A stretch of 64,000 nucleotides of DNA from CAYQNU01 sp964419055 (GTDB taxonomy: Bacteria > Bacteroidota > Bacteroidia > Flavobacteriales_D > Parvicellaceae): contig CAYQNU010000001.1 in assembly GCA_964419055.1 (NCBI GenBank), positions 427,003-491,002 of the forward strand, in the 5' to 3' direction. Below, one piece after another: positions 28,501 through 36,624 of this stretch (the first letter of the stretch is position 1; each line of letters starts with the position of its first letter). The notes under the pieces are model-generated. The model saw only the letters and a list, made by a program, of their open reading frames with translations, had not been told where the DNA came from and searched no databases. Both the position numbers and the translations under genes were made by a program.

Positions 28501-28795
28501 TTGTGCCAACTATAATAGTACCGTTATTCAGCAGTTCTAGACATCTAGCCTCTTCAACATGGCGAGTTTCAATTGTTCTCCAAGAAACTCCATCATATTC
28601 TAAAACACCCCGTTGATTGGCAAAATACATTAAACCCTTAGCATCTTGTAAGATATCGAAAATTTGAGGATTGGCGTTGTATTCTTTTTGAGAATAATTT
28701 TTGTAAGGCAATGAGCCGAAGTTAGTTACTTGAGCAACTAAAAAGGAGCTCAAAAAGCTAATTGATAAAACTAAAAATGCGACTAATTTGCTCAT
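25538..28795 (-). CDS. SpoIIE-type phosphatase with beta-propeller (Reg_prop) and Y_Y_Y sensor
   Basis: The 1085-aa protein has a signal peptide (LVAFLVLSISFLSSFLVAQ) and a two-component-regulator-type propeller (about 25-650) with Reg_prop repeats such as GHLWLGTNNGISKID and GTLWVGSNKDGVYKL. A Y_Y_Y domain (about 665-740), one membrane helix (about 750-770) and a coiled coil (about 775-830) follow. The PP2C/SpoIIE phosphatase closes it (about 845-1085; AADCTGHGVPGALVS, DGMDISLASL, FTDGFPDQFGG). An outside signal probably controls a cytoplasmic Ser/Thr phosphatase, perhaps acting on an anti-sigma-antagonist partner that is not in this window. The start codon lies in a hairpin loop (28773-28820). 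Confidence 0.9.
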   Translation of the reverse strand: MSKLVAFLVLSISFLSSFLVAQVTNFGSLPYKNYSQKEYNANPQIFDILQDAKGLMYFANQRGVLEYDGVSWRTIETRHVEEARCLELLNNGTIIVGTTAGFGILKPNSKNQLTFISLSENLNQFANSEISDIIEFNNQIILKSGSNGIFILDKDFKVVSHVKYDKPRNFSKIANFVYFQVIDKGVMVYDGNQFTSLPNSAFFDDKRIVNFYTKNDILHIITENHGIFQYNNGSYLPIFTDENDTFVSAVMVGDNLISLGSFTNGIKVYDFNFNKMYCIDIEKGLMDGFVKCQFFDREGHLWLGTNNGISKIDVLSPILKFENIFKKISIEDITRFNKDLIISSQSGVYRFTSDFEIKKFNEINADSYGLNVLPFGTDTMLFISELSDVFMSTSGYKLTSIAQGGPYNVRSNPLNPNQLIVLHYDGIQLLEYNANSKTFKEIKYLQNFAEGDLFNFIITQDGTLWVGSNKDGVYKLHVNELVKSEPNIFRYFTTQGLPESQAYLFELNNTIYAGTDKGLYKYNNENFIATNEFGKDFTKENKGIHRISLDPNGNIWMILFNDIDNTFEIGYASLKDGKYTWQSSEFSAQTDYIIHAVYHDNDGVTWLGGNDGLIRYDSKFKQKVNSKYSAIVRSVSVGDSTVYMGAETKIPNFIFEYNPKKVILFNFASNSYIAEDKMKYSYYLEGFDAEWSEWSNKTSKEYSLTEGMYVFHVKAKNIYGIESEVQTVTFEVLPPWYRTWWAYIVFVIGGLIVLFVIVRLSLRQVKLQNIKLEAIVQERTQEVVAQKAEVEKQRDIAEHQKDLIEEKNTEILDSINYARRLQRAILPPFKMVTELLPESFIYYKPKDIVAGDFYWLETTSNFNSETDCLDQIILLAAADCTGHGVPGALVSVVCSNAMNRAVKEFKLFQPNLILDKVRDLVIETFEKSESEVKDGMDISLASLKTALCKDTGIPITQLNWSGANNPIWIIRKGSNEIEEIKPDKQPIGKYENPHPFTSHTIDLYKGDTFFIFTDGFPDQFGGPKGKKFMYKAFKDLLLEINHLSMNEQLDRIKATFHKWKHWPSDNNEILEYEQIDDVCIIGVRV

Positions 28796-28820
28796 TCATT
28801 GCAAATATAGTCGCATTTTT
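28773..28820 (-). terminator. Terminator-like hairpin containing the next gene's start codon
   Basis: On the minus strand AAAAATGCGACTA (28820-28808) pairs perfectly with TAGTCGCATTTTT (28785-28773), and an inner ATTTGC/GCAAAT extends the stem past one bulged T, leaving the 9-nt loop AATGAATGA. The 3' arm ends in T5, as a terminator for the T9SS cargo gene ending at 28840 should. The start codon of the SpoIIE gene (28795-28793) lies at the loop end, and the 3' arm encodes its first residues. Confidence 0.65.
28802..28809 (-). promoter_or_regulatory. Promoter -7 element of the Reg_prop-SpoIIE gene
   Basis: The minus strand reads TATATTTGC, a full TAnnTTTGC match, only 6 bp before the ATG at 28795. 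If it is used, transcription starts at about the start codon and the mRNA is leaderless. The box overlaps the 5' arm of the hairpin at 28773-28820. Confidence 0.5.
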
Positions 28821-28839
28821 AAAAGAATTTGAAAGTATC

Positions 28840-29751
28840 TTAATTTTTTATTATTCCTTGAGAGTAAATAACACCATTATCAATCACAACATTGTAATAG
28901 CCAGCATCAAGTGATTCCAAATCAAGAGGTAATGTATATTGACCCATAAGTTTCATTGTAGAAACTGATTTAACGAGTCTTCCGGATACATCAAAAATAC
29001 TAATATTGATGTCTTTCCAAGATAGTGAACTGAAGGTTAATGTAGCATTTCCATCTGTTGGATTAGGAAATAATTTTATTTCTTGAATGTCATTTTCGTT
29101 TATTGAAGACGATGGATCACCACCAAACGCAATTGTTGATTTATTAGATCTTGCTGTATTATGGTTGGCTTTAAGAGTTGATATACATGGTGTTAATCCA
29201 TCCAAATCAACTTTCATTTCATAGGTTGTACCAGGCACTGCTGCAGTGAATGACCAAGCATTTGCAGTATTAACCTGTTGAAAAATGGGCGTTACTAAAT
29301 TAGCATTATCCCAACAATTATACATATTAAAAGTTGAATTTATATAAGGTGTCCATTCCAACATTAGTTGATTTTGAGTATTTTCATAAAGAAAAAAGTG
29401 AATGCTTTTCTTTTCAATACTCAAAGGTCCCAATTGTCCATTAATATCTTTTCCCTGTATTTTGTATCGGTATGCTCTAATATCAGCATTAGAGTTCACA
29501 TCGTGGTATTCACTTAAATCATCATAATCCACTTTGGCGATTAACGAATCTACTCCATTCATATCGTCACGATAAATAAAAATACTGTCAATTGCTGCAA
29601 CGGAAATTTGATCATTTCGATCCCAAACAATTAGAGGATATTCATTGGCACCTGCTTCGGTTACTGTAACTACACAAATTGAAGTAACAGGTTGCGCCAA
29701 AGCAAAATGAAAGGAGCTTGAAATTAAAAGTAAGGTTAGTAATTTTTTCAT
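28840..29751 (-). CDS. Secreted protein with T9SS type A sorting domain
   Basis: This 303-aa protein has a signal peptide (LLTLLLISSSFHFALAQ), a middle region that looks like one or two fibronectin-III-like domains (YPLIVWDRNDQISVAAIDS, IQGKDINGQLGPLS, MLEWTPYINSTFNM), and a C-terminal Por sorting domain (KLFPNPTDGNATLTF, ISIFDVSGRLVKS, LDAGYYNVVIDNG). It is therefore predicted cargo of the type IX system. No enzymatic motif is visible; the role may be adhesion or binding. A hairpin between it and the next leftward gene probably ends its transcript. Confidence 0.85.
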   Translation of the reverse strand: MKKLLTLLLISSSFHFALAQPVTSICVVTVTEAGANEYPLIVWDRNDQISVAAIDSIFIYRDDMNGVDSLIAKVDYDDLSEYHDVNSNADIRAYRYKIQGKDINGQLGPLSIEKKSIHFFLYENTQNQLMLEWTPYINSTFNMYNCWDNANLVTPIFQQVNTANAWSFTAAVPGTTYEMKVDLDGLTPCISTLKANHNTARSNKSTIAFGGDPSSSINENDIQEIKLFPNPTDGNATLTFSSLSWKDINISIFDVSGRLVKSVSTMKLMGQYTLPLDLESLDAGYYNVVIDNGVIYSQGIIKN

Positions 29752-29958
29752 AGTGACTAATTTTGGTTAAAGTTAACAACAATAAGACTGAATGAAGAAC
29801 GAAAGGTGACTTTTTTTTAATGAATACACTGTTAACTATGATATACATCAATTTAATGATGATGAATAAATATATCGTTAAGCGTACATCTGATCTTATT
29901 TTATAAAATTCACAGCGTAATCAAACTTTTCCAAAATCGATATTTTATTGGATAAACA

Positions 29959-32778
29959 TTAATTACCGTGCAATTTATCCACTGCCGGAACACCCTTTTC
30001 AAGCCATATTGGAGCGGGTTGGTTCATCAAATAATGATCAAAAAAACCTTTCATTTTAATACTCAAATCAATTCTATTGGCAGGTTTCATCAAATTATGA
30101 TCATCACCATTATAATTGAGTAACCAAACAGGTTTTTCTAATCTTCTCAATCCATTATAGAGTTCAATACCTTGATACCATGGTACCGCACCATCTTGAT
30201 CATTATGCATAATTAATAAAGGGGTTTGAACTTTGGGCAAGTGAAAAAGAGGAGAATTTTCGATGTACAATTCGGGGCTTTCCCATATCGTTTTTCCAAT
30301 TCTGCTTTGCCCTGTTTCGTATTGAAATGTTCGGCTTAAACCTGTTCCCCATCGTATTCCTCCATAGGCACTAAACATATTACTTACAGGTGCTCCTGCC
30401 ATAGCACATTTAAATTTTGTTGTCATGGTTATCAATTGAGCCGTTTGATAGCCTCCCCAACTCTGACCTTGCAATCCCATTCGAGTGGAGTCAATGTAAG
30501 TAAACTTTTTTGTCAAATGGTTGGTGCCACTCATAATCGCATTGTAGGCACTTTTGGCAGGTTTCCCCATTTCATATTTAATATCAGGAATAAAAATCAA
30601 ATACCCATTGCTAGCGTATTCTGTAGGGAACACGATAGAAGCTGTAGGCTTTGGTCCATAATAACGGTGTAAATTATTGGTGTATCGTTCATAAAAATAA
30701 ACAATCATTGGATATTTTTTACTAGAATCGAAATTTTCAGGCTTGTATAATAATCCAGAAACAGAATCGCCTTTAAAATCTTTCCAATGCACTATTTCAA
30801 CTGATGCCCAATTGTAGTCTTTTTGCTGAGGGTTGGTGCTTGTAATTACACGTCTAGAGGTTTTTAAATTCTGTGAAAACTGCAATTCAGGATAATTAAT
30901 TAAAGTACTTTGACGAAGAAGATATGATTCACTATTTTTTGCCTTTATTAGGGATGCAATGTATTGAGGCTCATCAAAAAGTAATTCAATGGCAGAACCT
31001 TTCCATTTCCATAATCCTTCATTCTTGTTTTTATGATTAAAGGATTTTACCAAATCCACAGAAAGGTTGAGGTAGGGCGTTTCTTTATCCAGTTTTAGTA
31101 TGCTAAATTGTTGATTATTCGGTTTCCCATTAGTAAGTTTGGTGGCTTTACCTGAAATATCAAACTGCCAAATATCATGTTGACTTTCAATGATAAATAG
31201 CGAGTCTTCTTTAATCCAAAATACCCGACCTTCTGGATCAATTTTTTCGGCAATGTCATGGTGCCATTTATAGTAATTTTCAGAAATATTTTTTGTTAAA
31301 TTAAGCGTATTCATGGTTTTCGTATTCAGCAAAATCCAAGATGAATCCGCATGATTCCAGTAGTGCAAATAATTTCCAGAAGGAGAAAGGGTTAAGCTAT
31401 TTCCATGAAAATGAGTCAATAATTTTTTTCGATTTCCTGTTTCGATTTCTACCATTGAATAATCGTAATACCAATAATCCCAAGTCATTTCTTTTAAATA
31501 AGGTAATTGACTGGCTACTAAAACAAACTTCGGGTTATCCTGCTCTGGAAATTGAAGCACATCCAAAGAAGTGTCAGATAGAGCAACGAATTTTTTTGTA
31601 TCGATTACATAAACCCATTTTGATGATCCTGTTTTGTCGTTTTTTAATGTTTTTAACTGATGTGGTTGTATACGACCATCGTTCCAATGCCAAACATCTA
31701 CAATTGGTTTTTCATCTTTTGTTAAGGTATCTTTACCTCGGTCAATGGATTTATTACCAATACCAAAAAACAATTTTTGGCCATCTTCTGAAAAGTAGGA
31801 TGTAAAATCATTTGAAACGGTTTGATGTGGTTTTAGGATATTTGATACAGTATCGAGAATCAAGTTGGGTGAAGCAAACTCTTTGCTTATCAAATACAGT
31901 TGATAGTTTTTATATTGACCTGTGTCAGCAGAGGTTAAATAGGTAATTCGATCACTATTTTTTGTCCAATTAATTTTAGAAATTTCACCTTTTACAGCAT
32001 TTAATTGTATTACTTTTTTTTCTTTAAAGTCATATTTCATAAGATAGGACGAATCAATTGAATCGAAATAGGTTTTGGTTACTGAAAACAAACAATAATC
32101 ACCGTTTTCGCTGAGTATGTATTCTTCCACACCTTCATATTCAGTTAATTTTCGGGTTGGTGTATGGTAGAAGGATAACACTTTACCTGAAAATTTGATT
32201 TGTTCTTCAGGAGTTTTTGAAGGAGTTTTTTTCTTACAAAAAGACCAACCTTTTTTTGCGGGAATAGCAGCTGTTGCTTTTTTTATTTTGTAATCATCCG
32301 ATCTTAAAAAAACTACCCAATCATTTGAATAACTTGAATTTTCTTTTGGTAATTTGAATCCGCTTACTTTGGCAAATTTAATCAATGTATCGGCCGAGAC
32401 ACTGTAAATTCCTAAGGAGTCTTTTGGAAATTTTTTTTCAGGAACTTTGTCCAATTTTAATTTTCTAATAGTATCATAATCGGGAGAAATCATAAAAACA
32501 ACTGTATTTTCAGAAGGGTGAATTTTGGCGTTTTTCCCTCTAACAAACGTTCTTACTGAATCATTAATCATGTTACGCACAATCAGTTGGTTGTTGCCTG
32601 TCAATACGGTTTGTAGGTGGATAACTATTTTTCCGCTATCAGAAATTTGAGGTTGTTCTATGGTTTTCCATATAAAATAGTCTTCTGTTTGGATGGTTTT
32701 TTTTGTTTGAGCAGAAAAGTAATGAATGCTAAAAACCAATAAAAATAGGGGCAAGAGTTTTTGGGTAATTTTTGTCAT
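29959..32778 (-). CDS. S9 family serine peptidase (prolyl oligopeptidase type)
   Basis: The 939-aa exported protein has a signal peptide (LLPLFLLVFSIHYFSAQ), a long N-terminal propeller-like region (about 30-650), and an alpha/beta-hydrolase domain. In that domain the catalytic Ser773 lies in GLQGQSWGGYQ (GxSxGG), the Asp is in HNDQDGAVPW and the His in YNGDDHNLMK, the standard S9 triad order. It likely degrades peptides in the periplasm or outside the cell. Compared with the usual S9 peptidases of 600-750 residues the N-terminal part is long. It is flanked by intergenic gaps of 98 bp and 207 bp with no evident partner gene. Confidence 0.9.
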   Translation of the reverse strand: MTKITQKLLPLFLLVFSIHYFSAQTKKTIQTEDYFIWKTIEQPQISDSGKIVIHLQTVLTGNNQLIVRNMINDSVRTFVRGKNAKIHPSENTVVFMISPDYDTIRKLKLDKVPEKKFPKDSLGIYSVSADTLIKFAKVSGFKLPKENSSYSNDWVVFLRSDDYKIKKATAAIPAKKGWSFCKKKTPSKTPEEQIKFSGKVLSFYHTPTRKLTEYEGVEEYILSENGDYCLFSVTKTYFDSIDSSYLMKYDFKEKKVIQLNAVKGEISKINWTKNSDRITYLTSADTGQYKNYQLYLISKEFASPNLILDTVSNILKPHQTVSNDFTSYFSEDGQKLFFGIGNKSIDRGKDTLTKDEKPIVDVWHWNDGRIQPHQLKTLKNDKTGSSKWVYVIDTKKFVALSDTSLDVLQFPEQDNPKFVLVASQLPYLKEMTWDYWYYDYSMVEIETGNRKKLLTHFHGNSLTLSPSGNYLHYWNHADSSWILLNTKTMNTLNLTKNISENYYKWHHDIAEKIDPEGRVFWIKEDSLFIIESQHDIWQFDISGKATKLTNGKPNNQQFSILKLDKETPYLNLSVDLVKSFNHKNKNEGLWKWKGSAIELLFDEPQYIASLIKAKNSESYLLRQSTLINYPELQFSQNLKTSRRVITSTNPQQKDYNWASVEIVHWKDFKGDSVSGLLYKPENFDSSKKYPMIVYFYERYTNNLHRYYGPKPTASIVFPTEYASNGYLIFIPDIKYEMGKPAKSAYNAIMSGTNHLTKKFTYIDSTRMGLQGQSWGGYQTAQLITMTTKFKCAMAGAPVSNMFSAYGGIRWGTGLSRTFQYETGQSRIGKTIWESPELYIENSPLFHLPKVQTPLLIMHNDQDGAVPWYQGIELYNGLRRLEKPVWLLNYNGDDHNLMKPANRIDLSIKMKGFFDHYLMNQPAPIWLEKGVPAVDKLHGN

Positions 32779-32876
32779 AAAGCGAAGATAAATTATTTTA
32801 AGTAATAAACGAATACTTATCGTATTTTTATGAACTAAGACCGAAGGTTTTATTCACTTTTATTAAATATTTTAGA

Positions 32877-35210
32877 TTAAACACGAATGCCTATTATACA
32901 AACGTCATCGATTTGATCAGTAGAACCTTTCCAATTGTTAAATGTTTTTAGGATTTCATTTTGTTGTTCATCCATTGATAACGAATGAATGGTTAATAGT
33001 AAATTTTTTAAAGCAGCAGTTTTGAATTTTTTACCTTTAGCACCTCCAAACTGATCTTGATAACCATCGGTAAATATATAGATGAGGTCATTTTTCTTTA
33101 ATTGTAAAACGTTTGTTTTGAAAGGGATGGTCGTGTCATACTTCCCAACGGGTTGATTATCAGGTTTTATTTCTTTTAATTCAGCTTCGTTTTGTTCGTT
33201 AGTAGTGATGATCCACAACGGGTTATTTGCTCCTGCAAATTTTAATTCGAGTGTTTTTTTACATAAGGAGATCAAGGCAATATCCATCCCGTCTTGGACT
33301 ATTTCATCACTTTTTTCAAATTCTTGTATGACTATTTCACGAGTTTTATCCAATATTTTTCCTGGTTCCAAAATTCCATACTCTCTTACACTTCTGTTGA
33401 GTCCATTGTTGCATACCACACTTACCATAGCTCCCGGTACTCCGTGACCCGTGCAATCTGCTGCTGCCAAATAGACCACCTCCCCCGTTCCCCCTCCATT
33501 GGAGGGGGCTAAGGGGGTGGTCTCCATTGGAGGGGGAATGGGGGAGGTGGTCGTCTCAAGCCAGTAAAAATCACCAGCTACTATATCTTTGGGAAGGTAA
33601 AGGACAAAACTATTAGGTAAATGTTCTTTTATTATTCGTTCAGAAGGAAGGATGGCATTTTGTATACGTTGAGCATAGGTAATGGAATCTAATATTTCTC
33701 GGTTTTGTTGACTTAATTCATTGTTAATGGTGTTAATGAGTTGATTTTTTTGAGCAATGATTTTTAACTTTCGAATGGCATTTAAGACTAAATAAAGCAA
33801 GGCTATTGCAACAATGATGATCCCAACGATCAGATAATTTTTCCATTTGTTCTTTTCTGCTTCAATAAGTTTTTCTTTCTCCATTTCGGCTTTTTGTTCC
33901 GAAATACGTTTTTCTATTTCATACTTGCTTTCTTGACGCAATAATTCTTTTGTTTGTTCTTCATTTTCTAGAGAATGTTTAACCTCTACGAATTTTTTTA
34001 GATAATAATAACTACTGTCTACATTGTTTTTAGCTTCAAAAACCGTAAACAGTTTCCAATATAAATTGTATTCTTCGCTTTTGGCATTAATGGATAGAGA
34101 TAATTGCAAGGCATTTTTATAATTGAGCAAGGCATTATCAAAATCATTCTGTTTGAACTCAGTATCTGCCATTCCCCAAATTCCATAAATCATCCCAAAT
34201 TTATTGTCAACTAACTTATTTAGGATAAATGATTTTTCGTAATAATAATAACTTGAATCTAACAGAAATAAGGAAGCATTTTCTTTTTTTGCCAAACCGT
34301 AATAGGTATCGCCAAGGTTTATACACCCAATGGATTGTCCTATTATGTCTCCACAATTATTGAAATGTTCGAGGGTCCTGGTAAAGTAATAAAGCGCTGT
34401 ATCAAGTTTGCCTTTCTCAATGTATATGTTTCCTAAACAATTGGTTGAATTGCCCATTTCTCTCAAATGGTCAGCGTTGGCATTGAGTATTAGAGCTTTT
34501 TTAACATATAAATGAGAACTTTCAATGTCATTTAATTTTGAATACAATTTACTCAACCTATTGAGAGCCATCACTTGACCAATGGTATCTTGAAGTTTTT
34601 CGAATGAAGCCAAACTTTCAAAATAATACTCTGAAGTTTTTATGTAGTCACCCAGGTCATAATAATCATTTCCCAACATTAACGAATTAAATGCCGCGTT
34701 GGCTGAAGAAATACCCGTTTTTTTTATCGTTTCAAATGCGCTATTGTGATAATGCAAAGCACTATCATATTGACTTTTGTGCCAATATACATAGCCAATA
34801 TAATTTTGTGTAAAAACTTCCCATTCAATGGATTGATGATTATTAAGCTTATTGGCTTCCTGAAGATAATATAACGCTTTTTCATAATTACTAATGCTTT
34901 CATAATAGGAACCTAGAACAGCGAATAATTCTACGTTTTTTAAAGAAACTTCCGTTTTATTCAGATTTTTTTCGGCAATTAATAATTGTTGTATGACCAC
35001 TTTTGATGGTAGAATTAAATGAAAATTCGTATTTAAAAAAACAGAAGTTGGTTGTGTTGTTTTTACCCAGTTTAGTTGTGAAAGCCCTACTCCTTTTGAG
35101 GAAATATTGGCCGATTGTCCAAAAGACATTACAGCACCAAAAAGCACTAAAAGAGTTAAACAAATCTGAGTTTGCTTTTTAGTTATTCTATCGAATTGAA
35201 TCCACATCAT
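32877..35210 (-). CDS. TPR-sensor SpoIIE-type phosphatase carrying an in-frame palindrome
   Basis: The 777-aa protein has an N-terminal leader, seven or so TPR motifs (about 85-410; LGSYYESISNYEKALYYLQ, LYYFTRTLEHFNNCGD), a coiled coil, a membrane helix (about 455-475; YLIVGIIIVAIALLYLVL), a second coiled coil and a C-terminal SpoIIE phosphatase (about 530-777; AADCTGHGVPGAMVSV, DGMDIALISL, FTDGYQDQFGG). Its catalytic domain is a close paralogue of 25538-28795. Between WLETT and YLAAAD a loop of about 25 residues rich in Pro, Gly and Thr is encoded by the palindrome at 33474-33552, where the paralogue has 13 residues. The loop is unlikely to disturb the metal-binding motifs. Confidence 0.88.
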   Translation of the reverse strand: MMWIQFDRITKKQTQICLTLLVLFGAVMSFGQSANISSKGVGLSQLNWVKTTQPTSVFLNTNFHLILPSKVVIQQLLIAEKNLNKTEVSLKNVELFAVLGSYYESISNYEKALYYLQEANKLNNHQSIEWEVFTQNYIGYVYWHKSQYDSALHYHNSAFETIKKTGISSANAAFNSLMLGNDYYDLGDYIKTSEYYFESLASFEKLQDTIGQVMALNRLSKLYSKLNDIESSHLYVKKALILNANADHLREMGNSTNCLGNIYIEKGKLDTALYYFTRTLEHFNNCGDIIGQSIGCINLGDTYYGLAKKENASLFLLDSSYYYYEKSFILNKLVDNKFGMIYGIWGMADTEFKQNDFDNALLNYKNALQLSLSINAKSEEYNLYWKLFTVFEAKNNVDSSYYYLKKFVEVKHSLENEEQTKELLRQESKYEIEKRISEQKAEMEKEKLIEAEKNKWKNYLIVGIIIVAIALLYLVLNAIRKLKIIAQKNQLINTINNELSQQNREILDSITYAQRIQNAILPSERIIKEHLPNSFVLYLPKDIVAGDFYWLETTTSPIPPPMETTPLAPSNGGGTGEVVYLAAADCTGHGVPGAMVSVVCNNGLNRSVREYGILEPGKILDKTREIVIQEFEKSDEIVQDGMDIALISLCKKTLELKFAGANNPLWIITTNEQNEAELKEIKPDNQPVGKYDTTIPFKTNVLQLKKNDLIYIFTDGYQDQFGGAKGKKFKTAALKNLLLTIHSLSMDEQQNEILKTFNNWKGSTDQIDDVCIIGIRV
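33474..33552. repeat. Compound GC-rich palindrome inserted in frame in the TPR-SpoIIE gene
   Basis: Outer 13-bp arms GACCACCTCCCCC (33474-33486) and GGGGGAGGTGGTC (33540-33552) match perfectly. Inside them TTCCCCCTCCA (33488-33498) pairs with TGGAGGGGGAA (33528-33538). A local hairpin also forms from CCCCCTCCA and TGGAGGGGG (33490-33498, 33500-33508). The core CTCCATTGGAG occurs twice (33494-33504, 33522-33532) and is the same as at 23106-23116 in leuS. The gene's reading frame passes through without a stop. Confidence 0.85.
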
Positions 35211-35275
35211 ACAATTCGATAAAAATACAGTATTCTACTTTATTGAGAACAATTATTTATGAAATATTAATGGAA

Positions 35276-36610
35276 TTATTTGTTTCGAGGAAAAGCCCAC
35301 ATCTGACTGTAAAATATTTTATAGATGGGCAAAGTTACTATGGTAAATAGCAAACAAAACCAAAAAAGTTCATCTGTTGTTGCAAAATTAAGGTTCAATA
35401 TATCGTGATAAAAGATAAATAATATGGGTGTAGCACATTGAAAAATAATGATACTTATAACTCCAATTGCTGAATAACGTTTATTCAAATAAGCATTTAA
35501 TCCTATAACCAAAGAAAGAATTTGAGAGATACTGAATAAAAAAATAAAAATAGTGTCTTCGTTAGGACCTAATATCCTTAATAAGTCAAAGATTAAAAAA
35601 AGTATACCGTATATCAAAGGGCTTACAACAAAAAAGACCGCTGCAGCAACAAAGTTTTTCCAATGCACATTTTTAAATAACCAAACTAACATTGAAAACA
35701 ATAAAGTTATGATTAGCATAATTTGTATGTATTCCATAGAGAAGATATGAAATCCTCGGTTTTCATATTTTATATTGTAATTTGATTCCAACACATAGTC
35801 AATATTTTCACTCGAATAATTAAGTAAGGGAGTACCTGTTTTTATAGTATTTAAAACCTCTTCAACATCAAATTGACTGCTTCTGGTATACTTCTTATAC
35901 AAGGATAATAGTTGATTTAGCTCTCCTTTCAACTCAGTTTCATTGAGCTTTACAAGTTGTTCTTGTATGGTAATTTGTTGATCTAATTCTGAAAGTTGTT
36001 TTTCTGAAATACCCTCATTATCCCAATTCAAATTAGAACTAGTAATAGCATTACTTTTTTTTACTTCATACAATTTAGTAGTGGGATCATAAGAGATCAG
36101 GCTTGAACTGTAGGATTCGGGGTTGTAGTAAACGTTTGAAATGTAGTCATCGAAAACACTTAAATCATTATAAGTTTTTATATCTGTTTTCAGTTCTTCC
36201 TCATTAATTGAATGTTTTATTTTTTCGGTTTTTCCAAATGGAATGATAACCACTAAAGAATAAATTAGGATAGTACTCAACCAATACATTAAAAAATTTA
36301 TGAAATCCTGTCTTAATGATAATTTACCATAATTTTTATCCACATTATAGCGCGCTTGATGGATAAACCAGAAGACAAACAAAGCTATAACAGGAATGAC
36401 CATTAACAAAACCGAATTTTCCATTCTAAAAGTCAAATCATAAGGCTGATATTCGGTGAATATATATGAAAAGGCAAATAATGAGACGTCCAACAATAAT
36501 CCATAAAATAAAAGAAAATGAATATTAGTAACCCAAATAGTTGGATAATTTAACAGTAGGTAACGGTCAATTTTTTTTAAGAATGGAGGTATAAATTTTG
36601 CTAATGTCAT
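35276..36610 (-). CDS. Multi-pass membrane protein, probable permease of the adjacent ABC ATPase
   Basis: The 444-aa protein has about eight membrane helices: three near the N-terminus (about 30-52, 68-88, 105-125), a large soluble loop of about 165 residues with a coiled-coil part (QLSELDQQITIQEQLVKLNE), then five more (about 290-435). It follows the ATPase gene by 14 bp, so it is probably the transport or membrane partner. I recognise no named permease family. The long loop between helices 3 and 4 is unlike simple ABC-2 permeases and may sense or bind a ligand. The TPR-SpoIIE gene follows 65 bp later on the same strand. Confidence 0.72.
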   Translation of the reverse strand: MTLAKFIPPFLKKIDRYLLLNYPTIWVTNIHFLLFYGLLLDVSLFAFSYIFTEYQPYDLTFRMENSVLLMVIPVIALFVFWFIHQARYNVDKNYGKLSLRQDFINFLMYWLSTILIYSLVVIIPFGKTEKIKHSINEEELKTDIKTYNDLSVFDDYISNVYYNPESYSSSLISYDPTTKLYEVKKSNAITSSNLNWDNEGISEKQLSELDQQITIQEQLVKLNETELKGELNQLLSLYKKYTRSSQFDVEEVLNTIKTGTPLLNYSSENIDYVLESNYNIKYENRGFHIFSMEYIQIMLIITLLFSMLVWLFKNVHWKNFVAAAVFFVVSPLIYGILFLIFDLLRILGPNEDTIFIFLFSISQILSLVIGLNAYLNKRYSAIGVISIIIFQCATPILFIFYHDILNLNFATTDELFWFCLLFTIVTLPIYKIFYSQMWAFPRNK

Positions 36611-36624
36611 AACAAAAAAAGGAT

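Noticed and set aside
29752..29958. Regulatory RNA in the 207-bp gap before the T9SS cargo gene
   Set aside because: No stable hairpin, conserved motif or terminator is visible; only AT-rich sequence.
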